64,000 nt of DNA from Streptomyces sp. WZ-12 (GTDB taxonomy: Bacteria > Actinomycetota > Actinomycetes > Streptomycetales > Streptomycetaceae): NCBI RefSeq assembly GCF_028898845.1, contig NZ_CP118574.1, forward strand, positions 5,987,001-6,051,000, in the 5' to 3' direction. The translations under genes and the position numbers were made by a program. A model generated the notes under the pieces. That model saw only the letters and a list, made by a program, of their open reading frames with translations. It was not told the origin of the DNA and did no database searches. Shown here one piece after another: positions 20,972-29,266 of this stretch; the first letter of the stretch is position 1, and every line of letters begins with the position of its first letter.

Positions 20972-21934
20972 TCACTTGGCGCCGAGCGCCTTCTGGAGCG
21001 CGGCGAGGTTGGCGCGCTGCACGGAGAAGTAGTCCTTGCCGCGGGACTTGTCGGTGATGCCCTCCAGCGGGTCCAGCACATCGGTCTTCAGGTGCAGGTC
21101 GCCGGCGAGGGTCTTGGCGGTGGCCGGGTTGGCCAGCGTCTCGAAGAACACCGTGGAGACGTGGTGGGACTGCGCCAGGGTGTGCAGTTCCTTGATCCGG
21201 TTGGCGCTGGGCTCGGACTCCGGGTCCAGGCCGCTGATCGCCTCCTGGACCAGGCCGTAGCGCTCGGCGAGGTAGCCGAAGGCCGCGTGCGTGGTGACGA
21301 AGGTGTCCGAAGTCCGGTTCTTCAGGCCGTCCTTGAAGTCGGTGTTCAGCTTGTCCAGCTTCTCCACCAGCACATCGGTGTTCTTCTGGTAGGCGGCCTT
21401 GTTCTTCGGATCGGCCTCGGCGAACGTCTTGTTGACGCCCTTGGCGACCTCGGCGAACTTCACCGGGTCCAGCCAGACGTGCGGGTCCTGGCCGGGCTCG
21501 GCGTCGGAGTGCGAGCTGTTGTCGCCGGTGGTGTGGTGGTGCCCGTCGACCTCGGTGCCGTGCACCTCCGTGCGGGTCAGCTCCGCCGCGTTGGCGATGT
21601 GCTGGACGCCGGACTGCTTGACCGAGTCGTCCACGGCGGGCTGGAGCCCCTTGAGGTAGACGATCGCGCCGGACTCGCTGAGCTGCGCGGTCTGCTTGGC
21701 GGTGAGCGTCAGGTCGTGCGGCTCCACGCCCGGCTTGGTGAGGTTGGACACCTCCACGTGCGAGCCGCCGATCTGCTCCGCGAGGAACTGCAGCGGATAG
21801 AACGACGCCGTCACCTTCAGCTTGCCGTCGTCGGAGCGCCCGGAGGCGCTGGGGGAGCAGGCGGCGAGGGTCGCGAGACCGAGGACCGCGGCTCCGGCGA
21901 CGGCCACGGTGGATATTCGGGAGCGTACGTTCAT
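20972..21934 (-). CDS. znuA: Zinc-binding lipoprotein ZnuA
   Basis: A 320-residue cluster A-I solute-binding protein. The signal peptide ends in the lipobox L-A-A-C (cysteine about residue 26). The typical metal-site loop is histidine-rich ([12 protein letters not shown]), followed by D-P-H-V-W-L-D-P and T-H-A-A-F-G-Y. It captures zinc for ZnuBC. ATG 21934 gives the cleanest signal peptide; in-frame ATGs at 21943 and 21952 exist. A Zur-box-like sequence abuts the start, so the mRNA may have little or no leader. Confidence 0.94.
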   Translation of the reverse strand: MNVRSRISTVAVAGAAVLGLATLAACSPSASGRSDDGKLKVTASFYPLQFLAEQIGGSHVEVSNLTKPGVEPHDLTLTAKQTAQLSESGAIVYLKGLQPAVDDSVKQSGVQHIANAAELTRTEVHGTEVDGHHHTTGDNSSHSDAEPGQDPHVWLDPVKFAEVAKGVNKTFAEADPKNKAAYQKNTDVLVEKLDKLNTDFKDGLKNRTSDTFVTTHAAFGYLAERYGLVQEAISGLDPESEPSANRIKELHTLAQSHHVSTVFFETLANPATAKTLAGDLHLKTDVLDPLEGITDKSRGKDYFSVQRANLAALQKALGAK

Positions 21935-21971
21935 GACAGTCATTTTCAACAAACATGGAAATGATTGTCAA
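21934..21971. promoter_or_regulatory. Two Zur-box-like sites at the znuA start
   Basis: TGACAGTCATTTTCAA (21934-21949) and TGGAAATGATTGTCAA (21956-21971) are near copies, 22 bases apart, and resemble the AT-rich Fur/Zur operator type. Their placement next to the zinc transporter genes supports Zur binding. The first overlaps the chosen start codon. Confidence 0.8.
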
Positions 21972-22154
21972 CAAAGTGCGTGCCAGGTCACAGGCCGAAC
22001 AGAACCGGCCGGAAGCGATCCTTTATCGATTTGGTCCGGGGGGTACGCCCGCCGCTACCCTGAACTATTCGCTCGCGCGATCCCTGAGCAGCACCCTTCG
22101 TCGAGGCGCACCGCGCCCCTGTCCACCGTCCGACGTCGTACTGAAGAGAGCACC

Positions 22155-23537
22155 GTGGCCGCCGACAAGATCGATACCATCGTCAGCCTGAGCAAGCGCC
22201 GTGGCTTCGTTTACCCCTGCAGCGAGATCTACGGCGGCTCCCGCGCTGCCTGGGACTACGGTCCCCTCGGCGTCGAGCTCAAGGAGAACATCAAGCGCCA
22301 GTGGTGGCGCGCCATGGTCACCTCCCGCGAGGACGTCGTCGGCCTCGACTCCTCGGTGATCCTGGCCCCCGAGGTGTGGCAGGCGTCCGGCCACGTCGCC
22401 ACCTTCACCGACCCGCTCACCGAGTGCACCTCCTGCCACAAGCGCTTCCGCGCCGACCACTTGGAGGAGGCGTACGAGGCCAAGCACGGCCGCCTCCCCG
22501 AGAACGGCCTCGCCGACGTCAACTGCCCGCACTGCGGCAACAAGGGCGGCTTCACCGAGCCCAAGCAGTTCTCCGGTCTGCTCTCCACCCACCTCGGCCC
22601 CTCGCAGGACACCGCGTCCGTCGCGTACCTGCGCCCCGAGACCGCCCAGGGCATCTTCACCAACTTCGCCCAGGTCCAGCAGACCTCCCGGAAGAAGCCG
22701 CCGTTCGGCATCGCCCAGATGGGCAAGTCCTTCCGGAACGAGATCACGCCGGGCAACTTCATCTTCCGCACCCGCGAGTTCGAGCAGATGGAGATGGAGT
22801 TCTTCGTCAAGCCGGGCGAGGACGAGCAGTGGCACGAGTACTGGATGGAGCAGCGCTGGAACTGGTACCGCGACCTCGGTCTCCGCGAGGAGAACGTCCG
22901 CTGGTACGAGCACCCCAAGGAGAAGCTCTCCCACTACTCCAAGCGCACCGCTGACATCGAGTACCGCTTCCAGTTCGGCGGCTCGGAGTGGGGCGAGCTG
23001 GAGGGCGTCGCCAACCGCACCGACTACGACCTCTCCTCGCACGCCAAGGCGTCCGGTCAGGACCTCTCCTACTTCGACCAGGAGGCCGGCGAGCGCTACA
23101 CCCCGTTCGTCATCGAGCCGGCGGCCGGTGTCGGCCGCACCATGCTCGCCTTCATGCTCGACGCCTACACCGAGGACGAGGCGCCCAACGCCAAGGGCAA
23201 GTTGGAGAAGCGCACGGTGCTGCGCCTCGACCCGCGCCTGTCGCCGGTGAAGGTCGCGGTGCTGCCGCTCTCCCGCAACCCGCAGCTCTCCCCGAAGGCC
23301 AAGGGGCTGGCCGCGGACCTCCGCAAGTTCTGGAACATCGAGTTCGACGACGCCGGCGCCATCGGCCGCCGCTACCGCCGCCAGGACGAGATCGGCACCC
23401 CGTTCTGCGTCACCGTCGACTTCGACACCCTCGACGACAACGCGGTCACGGTGCGCGAGCGCGACACGATGAAGCAGGAGCGGGTCGGCCTGGACCAGAT
23501 CCAGTCCTACCTGGGTGCGCGACTGCTCGGCTGCTGA
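22155..23537 (+). CDS. glyS: Glycyl-tRNA synthetase (dimeric type)
   Basis: Class II aminoacyl-tRNA synthetase charging tRNA-Gly, 460 residues. The start [12 protein letters not shown] and W-D-Y-G-P-L-G are family hallmarks. Motif 2 is [17 protein letters not shown] and motif 3 is G-V-G-R-T-M-L-A-F. Two C-x-x-C pairs (C-T-S-C, C-P-H-C) form a zinc site. GTG 22155 is the best start. A 20-bp terminator hairpin follows at 23628-23672. It is divergent from znuA. Confidence 0.97.
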   Translation: MAADKIDTIVSLSKRRGFVYPCSEIYGGSRAAWDYGPLGVELKENIKRQWWRAMVTSREDVVGLDSSVILAPEVWQASGHVATFTDPLTECTSCHKRFRADHLEEAYEAKHGRLPENGLADVNCPHCGNKGGFTEPKQFSGLLSTHLGPSQDTASVAYLRPETAQGIFTNFAQVQQTSRKKPPFGIAQMGKSFRNEITPGNFIFRTREFEQMEMEFFVKPGEDEQWHEYWMEQRWNWYRDLGLREENVRWYEHPKEKLSHYSKRTADIEYRFQFGGSEWGELEGVANRTDYDLSSHAKASGQDLSYFDQEAGERYTPFVIEPAAGVGRTMLAFMLDAYTEDEAPNAKGKLEKRTVLRLDPRLSPVKVAVLPLSRNPQLSPKAKGLAADLRKFWNIEFDDAGAIGRRYRRQDEIGTPFCVTVDFDTLDDNAVTVRERDTMKQERVGLDQIQSYLGARLLGC

Positions 23538-23627
23538 ACCGCCGGACGGCGGAGTGGCCGACGACGGCGGCGCGGGCCACGGCCGTTGGGCCGCGGCCCG
23601 CCCCGCCGCCCCGTAGGGCCACAACGT

Positions 23628-23672
23628 GAACGCCGGCCGGACCCCGACGATTTCGGGGACCGGCCGGCGTTC
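23628..23672. terminator. Bidirectional terminator between glyS and the tetR gene
   Basis: 20-base arms at 23628-23647 and 23653-23672 are complementary with a single mismatch and a 5-base loop, between convergent genes. Confidence 0.9.
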
Positions 23673-23703
23673 GCGTTGCCCGGGTGCGTTGCCCGGGTGC
23701 CGG

Positions 23704-24285
23704 CTACTGCCGCAGGCCGCGCAGTACCAGGTCCCGCACCGTCTCGAAGTCCGTGGTGATCTCCGGGCGGGACCACTCCTCGGCGTAACAGGGGTCGTGG
23801 AAGCGGCCGGTGGCGGCGAAGACGGCGTGCGCGGTGGTGGTGGGCGGGTCGGCGCGGAACGCGCCCTCCGTGACGCCCGCCTCGATGATCTCGGCCAACT
23901 GCCCCTCAAGATCACTGACGTGCCGGTCGACCACGCCGCCGCTCTCCCCGATCAACGTCATGTACGTGGCGAAGAGTTCGGGGTCGTCACCGGCCTTGTG
24001 CCGCTTGGCCTGGAACAGCGTGGCCAACCAGCGGCCCAGCCGCTCCTCGGCGGGGCCGTCCTCCTCGACGATGGCCGCCAACTCCCGGCTCGTACGGTCC
24101 AACCAACGCGCCGTGACCGCCTCCCGCAGCGCCGTCTTCGTACGGAAGTGGCGGTACACGCTGCCGTGACTCACGCCCAGCGCCCGCGCGACATCGACGA
24201 CGGTGGCCTTCGCCGGCCCATACCGGCGCAGCACCTCCTCGGTGGCTTCGAGGATCCGCTCGGGCGTCAACGTCTCGGGGGGCAT
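23704..24285 (-). CDS. TetR-family transcriptional regulator
   Basis: A 193-residue repressor. The N-terminal helix-turn-helix is near residues 8-55 with V-V-D-V-A-R-A-L-G-V-S-H-G-S-V-Y-R-H-F-R-T-K. The C-terminal ligand-binding domain resembles a TetR_C type with F-A-T-Y-M-T-L-I-G-E-S-G-G. The target is unknown. The nearest gene on the same strand, the aldo/keto reductase, is upstream beyond a 1.1-kb repeat element, so common control is uncertain. Confidence 0.9.
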   Translation of the reverse strand: MPPETLTPERILEATEEVLRRYGPAKATVVDVARALGVSHGSVYRHFRTKTALREAVTARWLDRTSRELAAIVEEDGPAEERLGRWLATLFQAKRHKAGDDPELFATYMTLIGESGGVVDRHVSDLEGQLAEIIEAGVTEGAFRADPPTTTAHAVFAATGRFHDPCYAEEWSRPEITTDFETVRDLVLRGLRQ

Positions 24286-24490
24286 GGGAGGGGCTGGCCT
24301 TTCACGAAAGCGGTGCTCTTCTTATGTATGGACCGTATCGTCTGCGACTGGCTTGCTTCCCACGTTGTCGGCTTTCCCACCGTGGGCCTGCGGCCGGCTG
24401 TTGCCCACGTTGCTGGCTTTCCCGCCGCGCGGGTTGCTGTCTTTTGCGCCTGCGGCGCGGGCCGATCCGCTGCGCTTGGCTTGTTGCCCA

Positions 24491-24622
24491 CGTTGCTGGC
24501 TTTCCCGCCGTGCCGCTGCGCGGGGCCTCGCCCGCGTTGGTGGCTTTCCCGCCGTGCCGCTGCGCGGGGCCTCGCCCGCGTTGGTGGCTTTCCCGCCGTG
24601 CCGCCTGCGGCGAGCCGGTCCG
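24491..24622. repeat. 44-bp tandem repeat, three units
   Basis: CGTTGSTGGCTTTCCCGCCG recurs at 24491, 24535 and 24579, exactly 44 bases apart. The first two units carry GTGCCGCTGCGCGGGGCCTC after it; the third diverges at its end. Local duplication has expanded this arm. Confidence 0.85.
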
Positions 24623-24923
24623 CTGCCGGTCCGCTGCGCGGGGCGGGGCGAGTTGTCTGGTCCGCTGCGCGGGGCGGGTGGGGTTGTTGTCCGCTGCGCG
24701 GGGCTGTTGGGTTGCGGTGACGGGCCTCCGGGGGCGGCATGCCAGACTGCTTCGCTTTACGTCTGGCACACCGCCCCCTCCGGCCCGTCCCCTCCCGTTG
24801 TGGGGGTGGATTTCTCTGGGTGGGGGTTGATCATGGTGGTCGCCTAACGGTCACCGCCCCCGCCCAGTTGCTTGGGCCGCCAGTCCACCGACGGTCACCC
24901 TTCAGGCTCTCGTGTTCTTCTTG

Positions 24924-25171
24924 CGGCCACCGCTCAGCCTCACGCGTCCTTTCACGGTCGCTGCTCAGGCTCACGCGTCCTCTGACGGTCACCACTCAGC
25001 CTCACGCGTCCTCTGACGGTCACCACGCAGGCTCACGCGTCCTTTCACGGTCACTGCTCAAGCTCATGCGTCTTCTGACGGTCACCACGCAGGCTCATGC
25101 GTCTTCTGACGGTCACCGCTCAAGCTCAGGCGTCCTCTGACGGTCACCACTCAACCCAGCGGCCCGAGTTG
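24924..25171. repeat. 31-bp tandem array at the centre of element copy 3
   Basis: CGGTCACC-type heads start at 24924, 24955, 24986, 25017, 25048, 25079, 25110 and 25141: eight units spaced exactly 31 bases. Each continues CTCAGGCTCACGCGTCCTCTGA with a few substitutions; the last unit is divergent after CTCA. There is no variable spacer, so this is not a CRISPR array. The same unit in the opposite strand orientation occurs in copies 1 and 2. Confidence 0.92.
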
Positions 25172-25498
25172 GCCCACCGGGCGGACGTGGCACTCACCGT
25201 TTTTCACCACCCTCCAACGGGAGGGGACGGGCCGGAGGGGTGGGTGTGCAGGACGTAAAGCGAAGCAGTCCTGCACACCCACCCCGGAGGTCCGTCACCG
25301 CACCCCGACAGCCCCGCGCAGCGGACAACAACCCCACCCGCCACGCGCAGCGGACCGGCAGCGGGCCAGACGACTCGATCCGCCCCGCGCAAGCGGACCG
25401 GCAGCGGACCCCGCCCGCCGTAGGCGGCTACGGCGGGAGAGCCGGCAACGTGGGCTGAGGCCCGCCTCGTGGCGCGGCGGGCCGTAGGCCCGCTCCGC

Positions 25499-26503
25499 TC
25501 AGTGTTCGCTGTCGAGGTGGGCCATCTGGTTCTCCGGGTACCGGGCTCCTGCGGCCGCCCCTGCGGGAACCGCTCGTTCGATGGCGGTGAGGTCGGCGGG
25601 GGTGAGGGTGACGTCGAGGGCGCGGAGCGCCTCCGTGAGGCGGTCGCGGCGGCGGGCGCCGATGAGGGGGACGATGTCGGTGCCGCGGGAGAGGACCCAG
25701 GCGATGGCGGTCTGGGCGACCGTGATCCCCTTTTCGTCGGCGATCTTGCGGAGGGCGTCGACGAGGTCGAGGTTGCGGTCGAGGTTGTCGCCCTGGAAGC
25801 GGGGGGACATGCCGCGGAAGTCGTTGGCGGCCAGCTTGCGGTCGCGGGCGAAGTGGCCGCTGATCAGGCCGCGGGAGAGCACTCCGTAGGCGGTGATGCC
25901 GATGCCCAGCTCGCGGGCGGTGGGCAGGATCGCGTCCTCGATGCCGCGGGAGAGCAGGGAGTACTCGATCTGGAGGTCGGAGATCGGGGCGACGGCGGCG
26001 GCCCGGCGGAGGGTGTCCGCGCCCACCTCGGAGAGGCCGATGTGGCGGACGTGGCCGGCCTCGACCAGTTCGGCGATGGCGCCGATGGTCTCCTCGATCG
26101 GGACGTCGGGGTCGACGCGGGCGATGCGGTAGACGTCGATGTGGTCGGTGCCCAGCCGCTGGAGGGAGTACGCGGCGAAGTTCTTCACCGCGGCGGGGCG
26201 GCCGTCGTAGCCGCTGAAGCCGCCCTCGACGGTGCGCAGGGCGCCGAACTTCACGCTGAGCAGGGCCTTTTCGCGGGCGGCGGCGGGGGCGGTGCGGAGC
26301 GCCTCGTTGATCAGCAGCTCGTTGTGGCCCATGCCGTAGAAGTCGCCGGTGTCGAGGAGGGTGATGCCCGCTTCGAGGGCGGCGTGGAGGGTGGCGAGGG
26401 ATTCGGCGCGGTCCGCGTCGCCGTAGAGGGCGGACATGCCCATGCAGCCGAGGCCGAGGGCGGAGGTCTGCGGGCCGGTGGTGCCGAGGGTGCGGGTCTG
26501 CAC
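25499..26503 (-). CDS. Aldo/keto reductase with altered catalytic histidine
   Basis: A 334-residue NADPH-dependent oxidoreductase fold. The catalytic Asp and Tyr are in D-T-G-D-F-Y-G, and the lysine in S-V-K-F-G-A. At the position normally reading L-H-R-x-D-P the sequence reads I-A-R-V-D-P, so the fourth tetrad residue is alanine. Activity may be altered, or this may be the norm in its subfamily. GTG 26503 is preceded by AGGAG. It is followed downstream by repeat element 3. Confidence 0.9.
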   Translation of the reverse strand: MQTRTLGTTGPQTSALGLGCMGMSALYGDADRAESLATLHAALEAGITLLDTGDFYGMGHNELLINEALRTAPAAAREKALLSVKFGALRTVEGGFSGYDGRPAAVKNFAAYSLQRLGTDHIDVYRIARVDPDVPIEETIGAIAELVEAGHVRHIGLSEVGADTLRRAAAVAPISDLQIEYSLLSRGIEDAILPTARELGIGITAYGVLSRGLISGHFARDRKLAANDFRGMSPRFQGDNLDRNLDLVDALRKIADEKGITVAQTAIAWVLSRGTDIVPLIGARRRDRLTEALRALDVTLTPADLTAIERAVPAGAAAGARYPENQMAHLDSEH

Positions 26504-26644
26504 GTCGTGCTCCTGGGTGGAAGGGGTGGGGAGGGGCGACGGCGGGTGTGGTCGCCCGTCGTCGCCGTATCCACCTTCGCATGACGGCTGACAGATTTCA
26601 ATATTTGTCATTCGTGAGGGTGATGGGCCCCGTCCCGCCCGACG

Positions 26645-28099
26645 TCAGCGCATGGTGCGGGGGAGTCGGAGGCCGAGGAGGGTGGTGCCCGCGACGATGG
26701 CCAACTGGGTCAGCAGGGCGGCGAGGAACCCGTCGCGGATGCCGGCGGAGGGGAGCAGGGCAAGGAAGAGCGTGCCGAGCGTCGCCACGCCCAGGGCCAG
26801 GCCCGACTGCTGGGTGGTGACCATGACGCCGCCGCCCACCCCGGCCTGGGTGACCGGCAGTTCGCTCAGCACGATCCGCAGCAGCACCGGCAGCACCAGG
26901 CCCTGGCCGAGGCCCAGCACCGTCATGCTCGGGGCGAGCGCCGCGACCGGGACGGCGGGCCAGCCCGCGTGCACGGTCAGGGCCAGGGCGACGAGCCCGG
27001 TCCCCTGGATCAGCGAGCCGGTGATGATCACCTTGCGCCCGAAGCGGTGCACCAGACGGGGGCCGGCCAGCGACGCCAGGAAGTAGGCGACGCAGAGCGG
27101 GAAGAGGGACATGCCCGCGGCCAACGGCCCGTAGTGCAGCCCACTTTGGAGGGCGACCGCGATCACGAACATGAAGCCGCCGAAGCCCACCGAGAACGGC
27201 ACGATCATGGTCAGACCGCTGCGGACGGACGGGATGCGCAGGAGCGAGGGCGGGATCAGCGGCGTGCGCCCGGTGCGCTCCGCGCGGCGCTCCACCATCA
27301 AGAACGCCCCGGCGGCGAACGGGAAGAGGGCCAGCAGCAGCCAGGACCACAGGGGCCAGCCGGCGGCGCGGCCCTCGGTCAGCGGCAGCAGCAGGGCGAC
27401 CATCGCGACGGCGAGCAGCACGGTGCCGGGGACGTCCACCCGGCTGGGGTGCGGCGAGCGGCTCTCGGGCACCGTACGGGCCGCGAGCAACAGGGCCACG
27501 GCGGCGATCGGGACGTTCACCAGGAACACCGCGCGCCAGCCGCTGCCCGCCAGGTCCACCGAGACCAGCAGCCCGCCGAGCACCTGGCCGACGGCGCTGG
27601 AGACCCCGGCCGTGCCGCCGTAGAGGCTGACCGCCCTGGCGCGCCGGCTGCCGGTCGTGGCGGCCTGGATGGTGGCCAGCACCTGCGGCAGCAGCAGCGC
27701 CGCGGCCGCGCCCTGGGCGACCCGGGCGGCCACCAGCGTCCCGGCGTCCGGGGCCAACCCGCAGGCCAGCGACGTCAGTCCGAACGCGGCCAGCCCCCAC
27801 AGGAACAGCCGGCGCCGGCCCACCATGTCGCCGAGCCGGCCGCCGAGCACCAACAGCGTGGCGTAGGCGACGCCGTAGCCGGCCACGATCATCTCCAGCG
27901 TCGCCGGGTCGGCGTGCAGATCGCGGTCGATGGTCGGCAGGGCGACGTTGACGATGAAGAAGTCGATCATCGGCAGGGCCGCGCCCAGGAGGACGGTCAG
28001 CAGGCCCAGCGGGGTCAGCAGCGGGGCGGCCGCCGGGCGCGGACGGGCGGCGGTGGACGGGGTATCCGGGACGGCGGTCGCTATCGGGGTTTCGCTCAC
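26645..28099 (-). CDS. MFS drug-efflux-type transporter (DHA2, 14 TM)
   Basis: A 484-residue membrane transporter of the EmrB/QacA family with about 14 hydrophobic segments. M-I-D-F-F-I-V-N-V-A-L-P-T-I is the DHA2 first-helix motif, followed by G-G-R-L-G-D-M-V-G-R-R-R (motif A). An antiporter-type G-x-x-x-G-P-x-x-G-G is represented by S-S-A-V-G-Q-V-L-G-G. GTG 28099 is chosen because upstream residues run into the divergent promoter region. It is probably controlled by the divergent MmyB-type regulator. Confidence 0.9.
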   Translation of the reverse strand: MSETPIATAVPDTPSTAARPRPAAAPLLTPLGLLTVLLGAALPMIDFFIVNVALPTIDRDLHADPATLEMIVAGYGVAYATLLVLGGRLGDMVGRRRLFLWGLAAFGLTSLACGLAPDAGTLVAARVAQGAAAALLLPQVLATIQAATTGSRRARAVSLYGGTAGVSSAVGQVLGGLLVSVDLAGSGWRAVFLVNVPIAAVALLLAARTVPESRSPHPSRVDVPGTVLLAVAMVALLLPLTEGRAAGWPLWSWLLLALFPFAAGAFLMVERRAERTGRTPLIPPSLLRIPSVRSGLTMIVPFSVGFGGFMFVIAVALQSGLHYGPLAAGMSLFPLCVAYFLASLAGPRLVHRFGRKVIITGSLIQGTGLVALALTVHAGWPAVPVAALAPSMTVLGLGQGLVLPVLLRIVLSELPVTQAGVGGGVMVTTQQSGLALGVATLGTLFLALLPSAGIRDGFLAALLTQLAIVAGTTLLGLRLPRTMR

Positions 28100-28128
28100 G
28101 GGAACGAGAATCCCGCCCCGCTCAGCCG

Positions 28129-28158
28129 GGTACCAGAGTGTCCTTATCCTGGTACCAG
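28129..28158. promoter_or_regulatory. Candidate operator in the MFS/MmyB divergent promoter
   Basis: GGTACCAG occurs at 28129-28136 and 28151-28158, 22 bases apart (about two helical turns). The second sits within the perfect palindrome CTGGTACCAG (28149-28158). This fits a regulator binding as a dimer of dimers between the two divergent genes. Confidence 0.6.
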
Positions 28159-28200
28159 CGCTACCTGGCAACCGGCTGCGGGCTGCGGCACGCTGGACGC

Positions 28201-29223
28201 ATGACCGTGGATGCGACCGTAGACGCGACGGGGGCCAGCGCGGCGGCCCGGCCGGGTGGCAGGGCGCCGCGCACGACGAGCATGGCAGGGACGGCGCCGC
28301 CGCGCGGGGCCGGGCACCGCGCCGACGACGCGGTCCGGCGGGCGGAGTTGGCCGCCTTCCTGCGCAGCCGGCGCGAGCGGATCACCCCCGAGCAGGTCGG
28401 GTTGCCGCGCGGCAGTCGCCGCCGCACCCCGGGCCTGCGCCGCGAGGAGGTCGCCCAACTCGGCGCCGTGGGCGTGACGTGGTACACGTGGCTTGAGCAG
28501 GCCAGGGACATCCACGTCTCCCCCCAGGTGCTGGACGCGGTGGCCCGCGCCCTCCAACTGGACCGCGCCGAGCGCAGCCACCTCTTCGCGCTGGCCGGGG
28601 CGGTCGACCCGTTGCCGGGCAAGGAGTGCACCGGCATACCCCGGGCGCTGCGCGAGGTCCTGGACCAACTGGCGCCGTATCCGGCCATCATCCAGAACAG
28701 CCGGTTCGACATCCTCGCCTACAACGGCGCCTACGGGCAGCTCATGTGCGACCTGGACGCGCTGCCCGAAGAGGACCGCAACTGCCTGTGGTTGGCCTTC
28801 ACCCACCCCGGGTGGCGGGCCAGCCTGGTCGACTGGGAGGCCACGGTCCGGACCATGACCGCCAAGTTCCGCGCCTCGATGGCCGAGCACCTCGCCGAGC
28901 CGGGCTGGAAGGCGCTGGTGGCCCGGCTCACGGAGGCGTCGCCGGAGTTCCGCGGGATATGGGCGCAGCACGAGGTCGAGCGCACCACCAGCGCGGTCAA
29001 GGTCTTCCGGCACCCGGTCGTTGGCATCCTCCAACTGACCAGCACCAACCTGTGGTTGGGGCCCAATCACGGCTCGAAGATGCTCAGCTACACCCCGGTC
29101 GACGAGGCGACCCGGGAGCGACTGGGGGAGCTGGACGCACTGGTGCGGAGGGCGAGCGGGACGGCGACGGGGTGGGGGGCCGGGGCGGCGGTCGACCGGG
29201 CGGCCGTGGCGCTGGCGCCGTAG
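28201..29223 (+). CDS. Helix-turn-helix regulator with MmyB-like ligand-binding domain
   Basis: A 340-residue regulator. An unusual Ala/Gly-rich 45-residue N terminus precedes the XRE-type helix-turn-helix (L-A-A-F-L-R-S-R-R-E-R-I-T-P to G-L-R-R-E-E-V-A-Q-L-G-A-V-G-V-T-W-Y-T-W-L-E-Q). The MmyB ligand-binding domain follows (P-A-I-I-Q-N-S-R-F-D-I-L-A-Y-N to the H-P-V-V-G region). Such proteins often regulate an adjacent reductase or transporter; here the divergent MFS gene is the likely target. The start could be internal. Confidence 0.9.
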   Translation: MTVDATVDATGASAAARPGGRAPRTTSMAGTAPPRGAGHRADDAVRRAELAAFLRSRRERITPEQVGLPRGSRRRTPGLRREEVAQLGAVGVTWYTWLEQARDIHVSPQVLDAVARALQLDRAERSHLFALAGAVDPLPGKECTGIPRALREVLDQLAPYPAIIQNSRFDILAYNGAYGQLMCDLDALPEEDRNCLWLAFTHPGWRASLVDWEATVRTMTAKFRASMAEHLAEPGWKALVARLTEASPEFRGIWAQHEVERTTSAVKVFRHPVVGILQLTSTNLWLGPNHGSKMLSYTPVDEATRERLGELDALVRRASGTATGWGAGAAVDRAAVALAP

Positions 29224-29266
29224 CGCGGCCCTCCCGGGCGGCCGATGGCGTGCCGTGCCGGTGCCG

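Larger units (their letters stand above)
24357..25454. repeat. Composite palindromic intergenic element, copy 3 (largest)
   Basis: This copy fills the 1.2-kb gap between the tetR and aldo/keto reductase genes. The left arm has expanded 44-bp tandem repeats and several TGCGCGGGGC blocks. Hairpin 1 (24730-24747/24761-24778) has 16 of 18 pairs. The central array has about eight 31-bp units (24924-25171). Hairpin 2 (25237-25254/25268-25285) has a perfect 18-bp stem in the inverse orientation. The right arm returns as the complement of the left, with ACAGCCCCGCGCAGCGGAC-type blocks. The size difference from copy 2 is due mainly to the two tandem arrays. Confidence 0.87.

Noticed and set aside
24848..25171. 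CRISPR-like appearance of regularly spaced repeats
   Set aside because: The units are contiguous 31-bp tandem copies with no unique spacers and there are no cas genes nearby.
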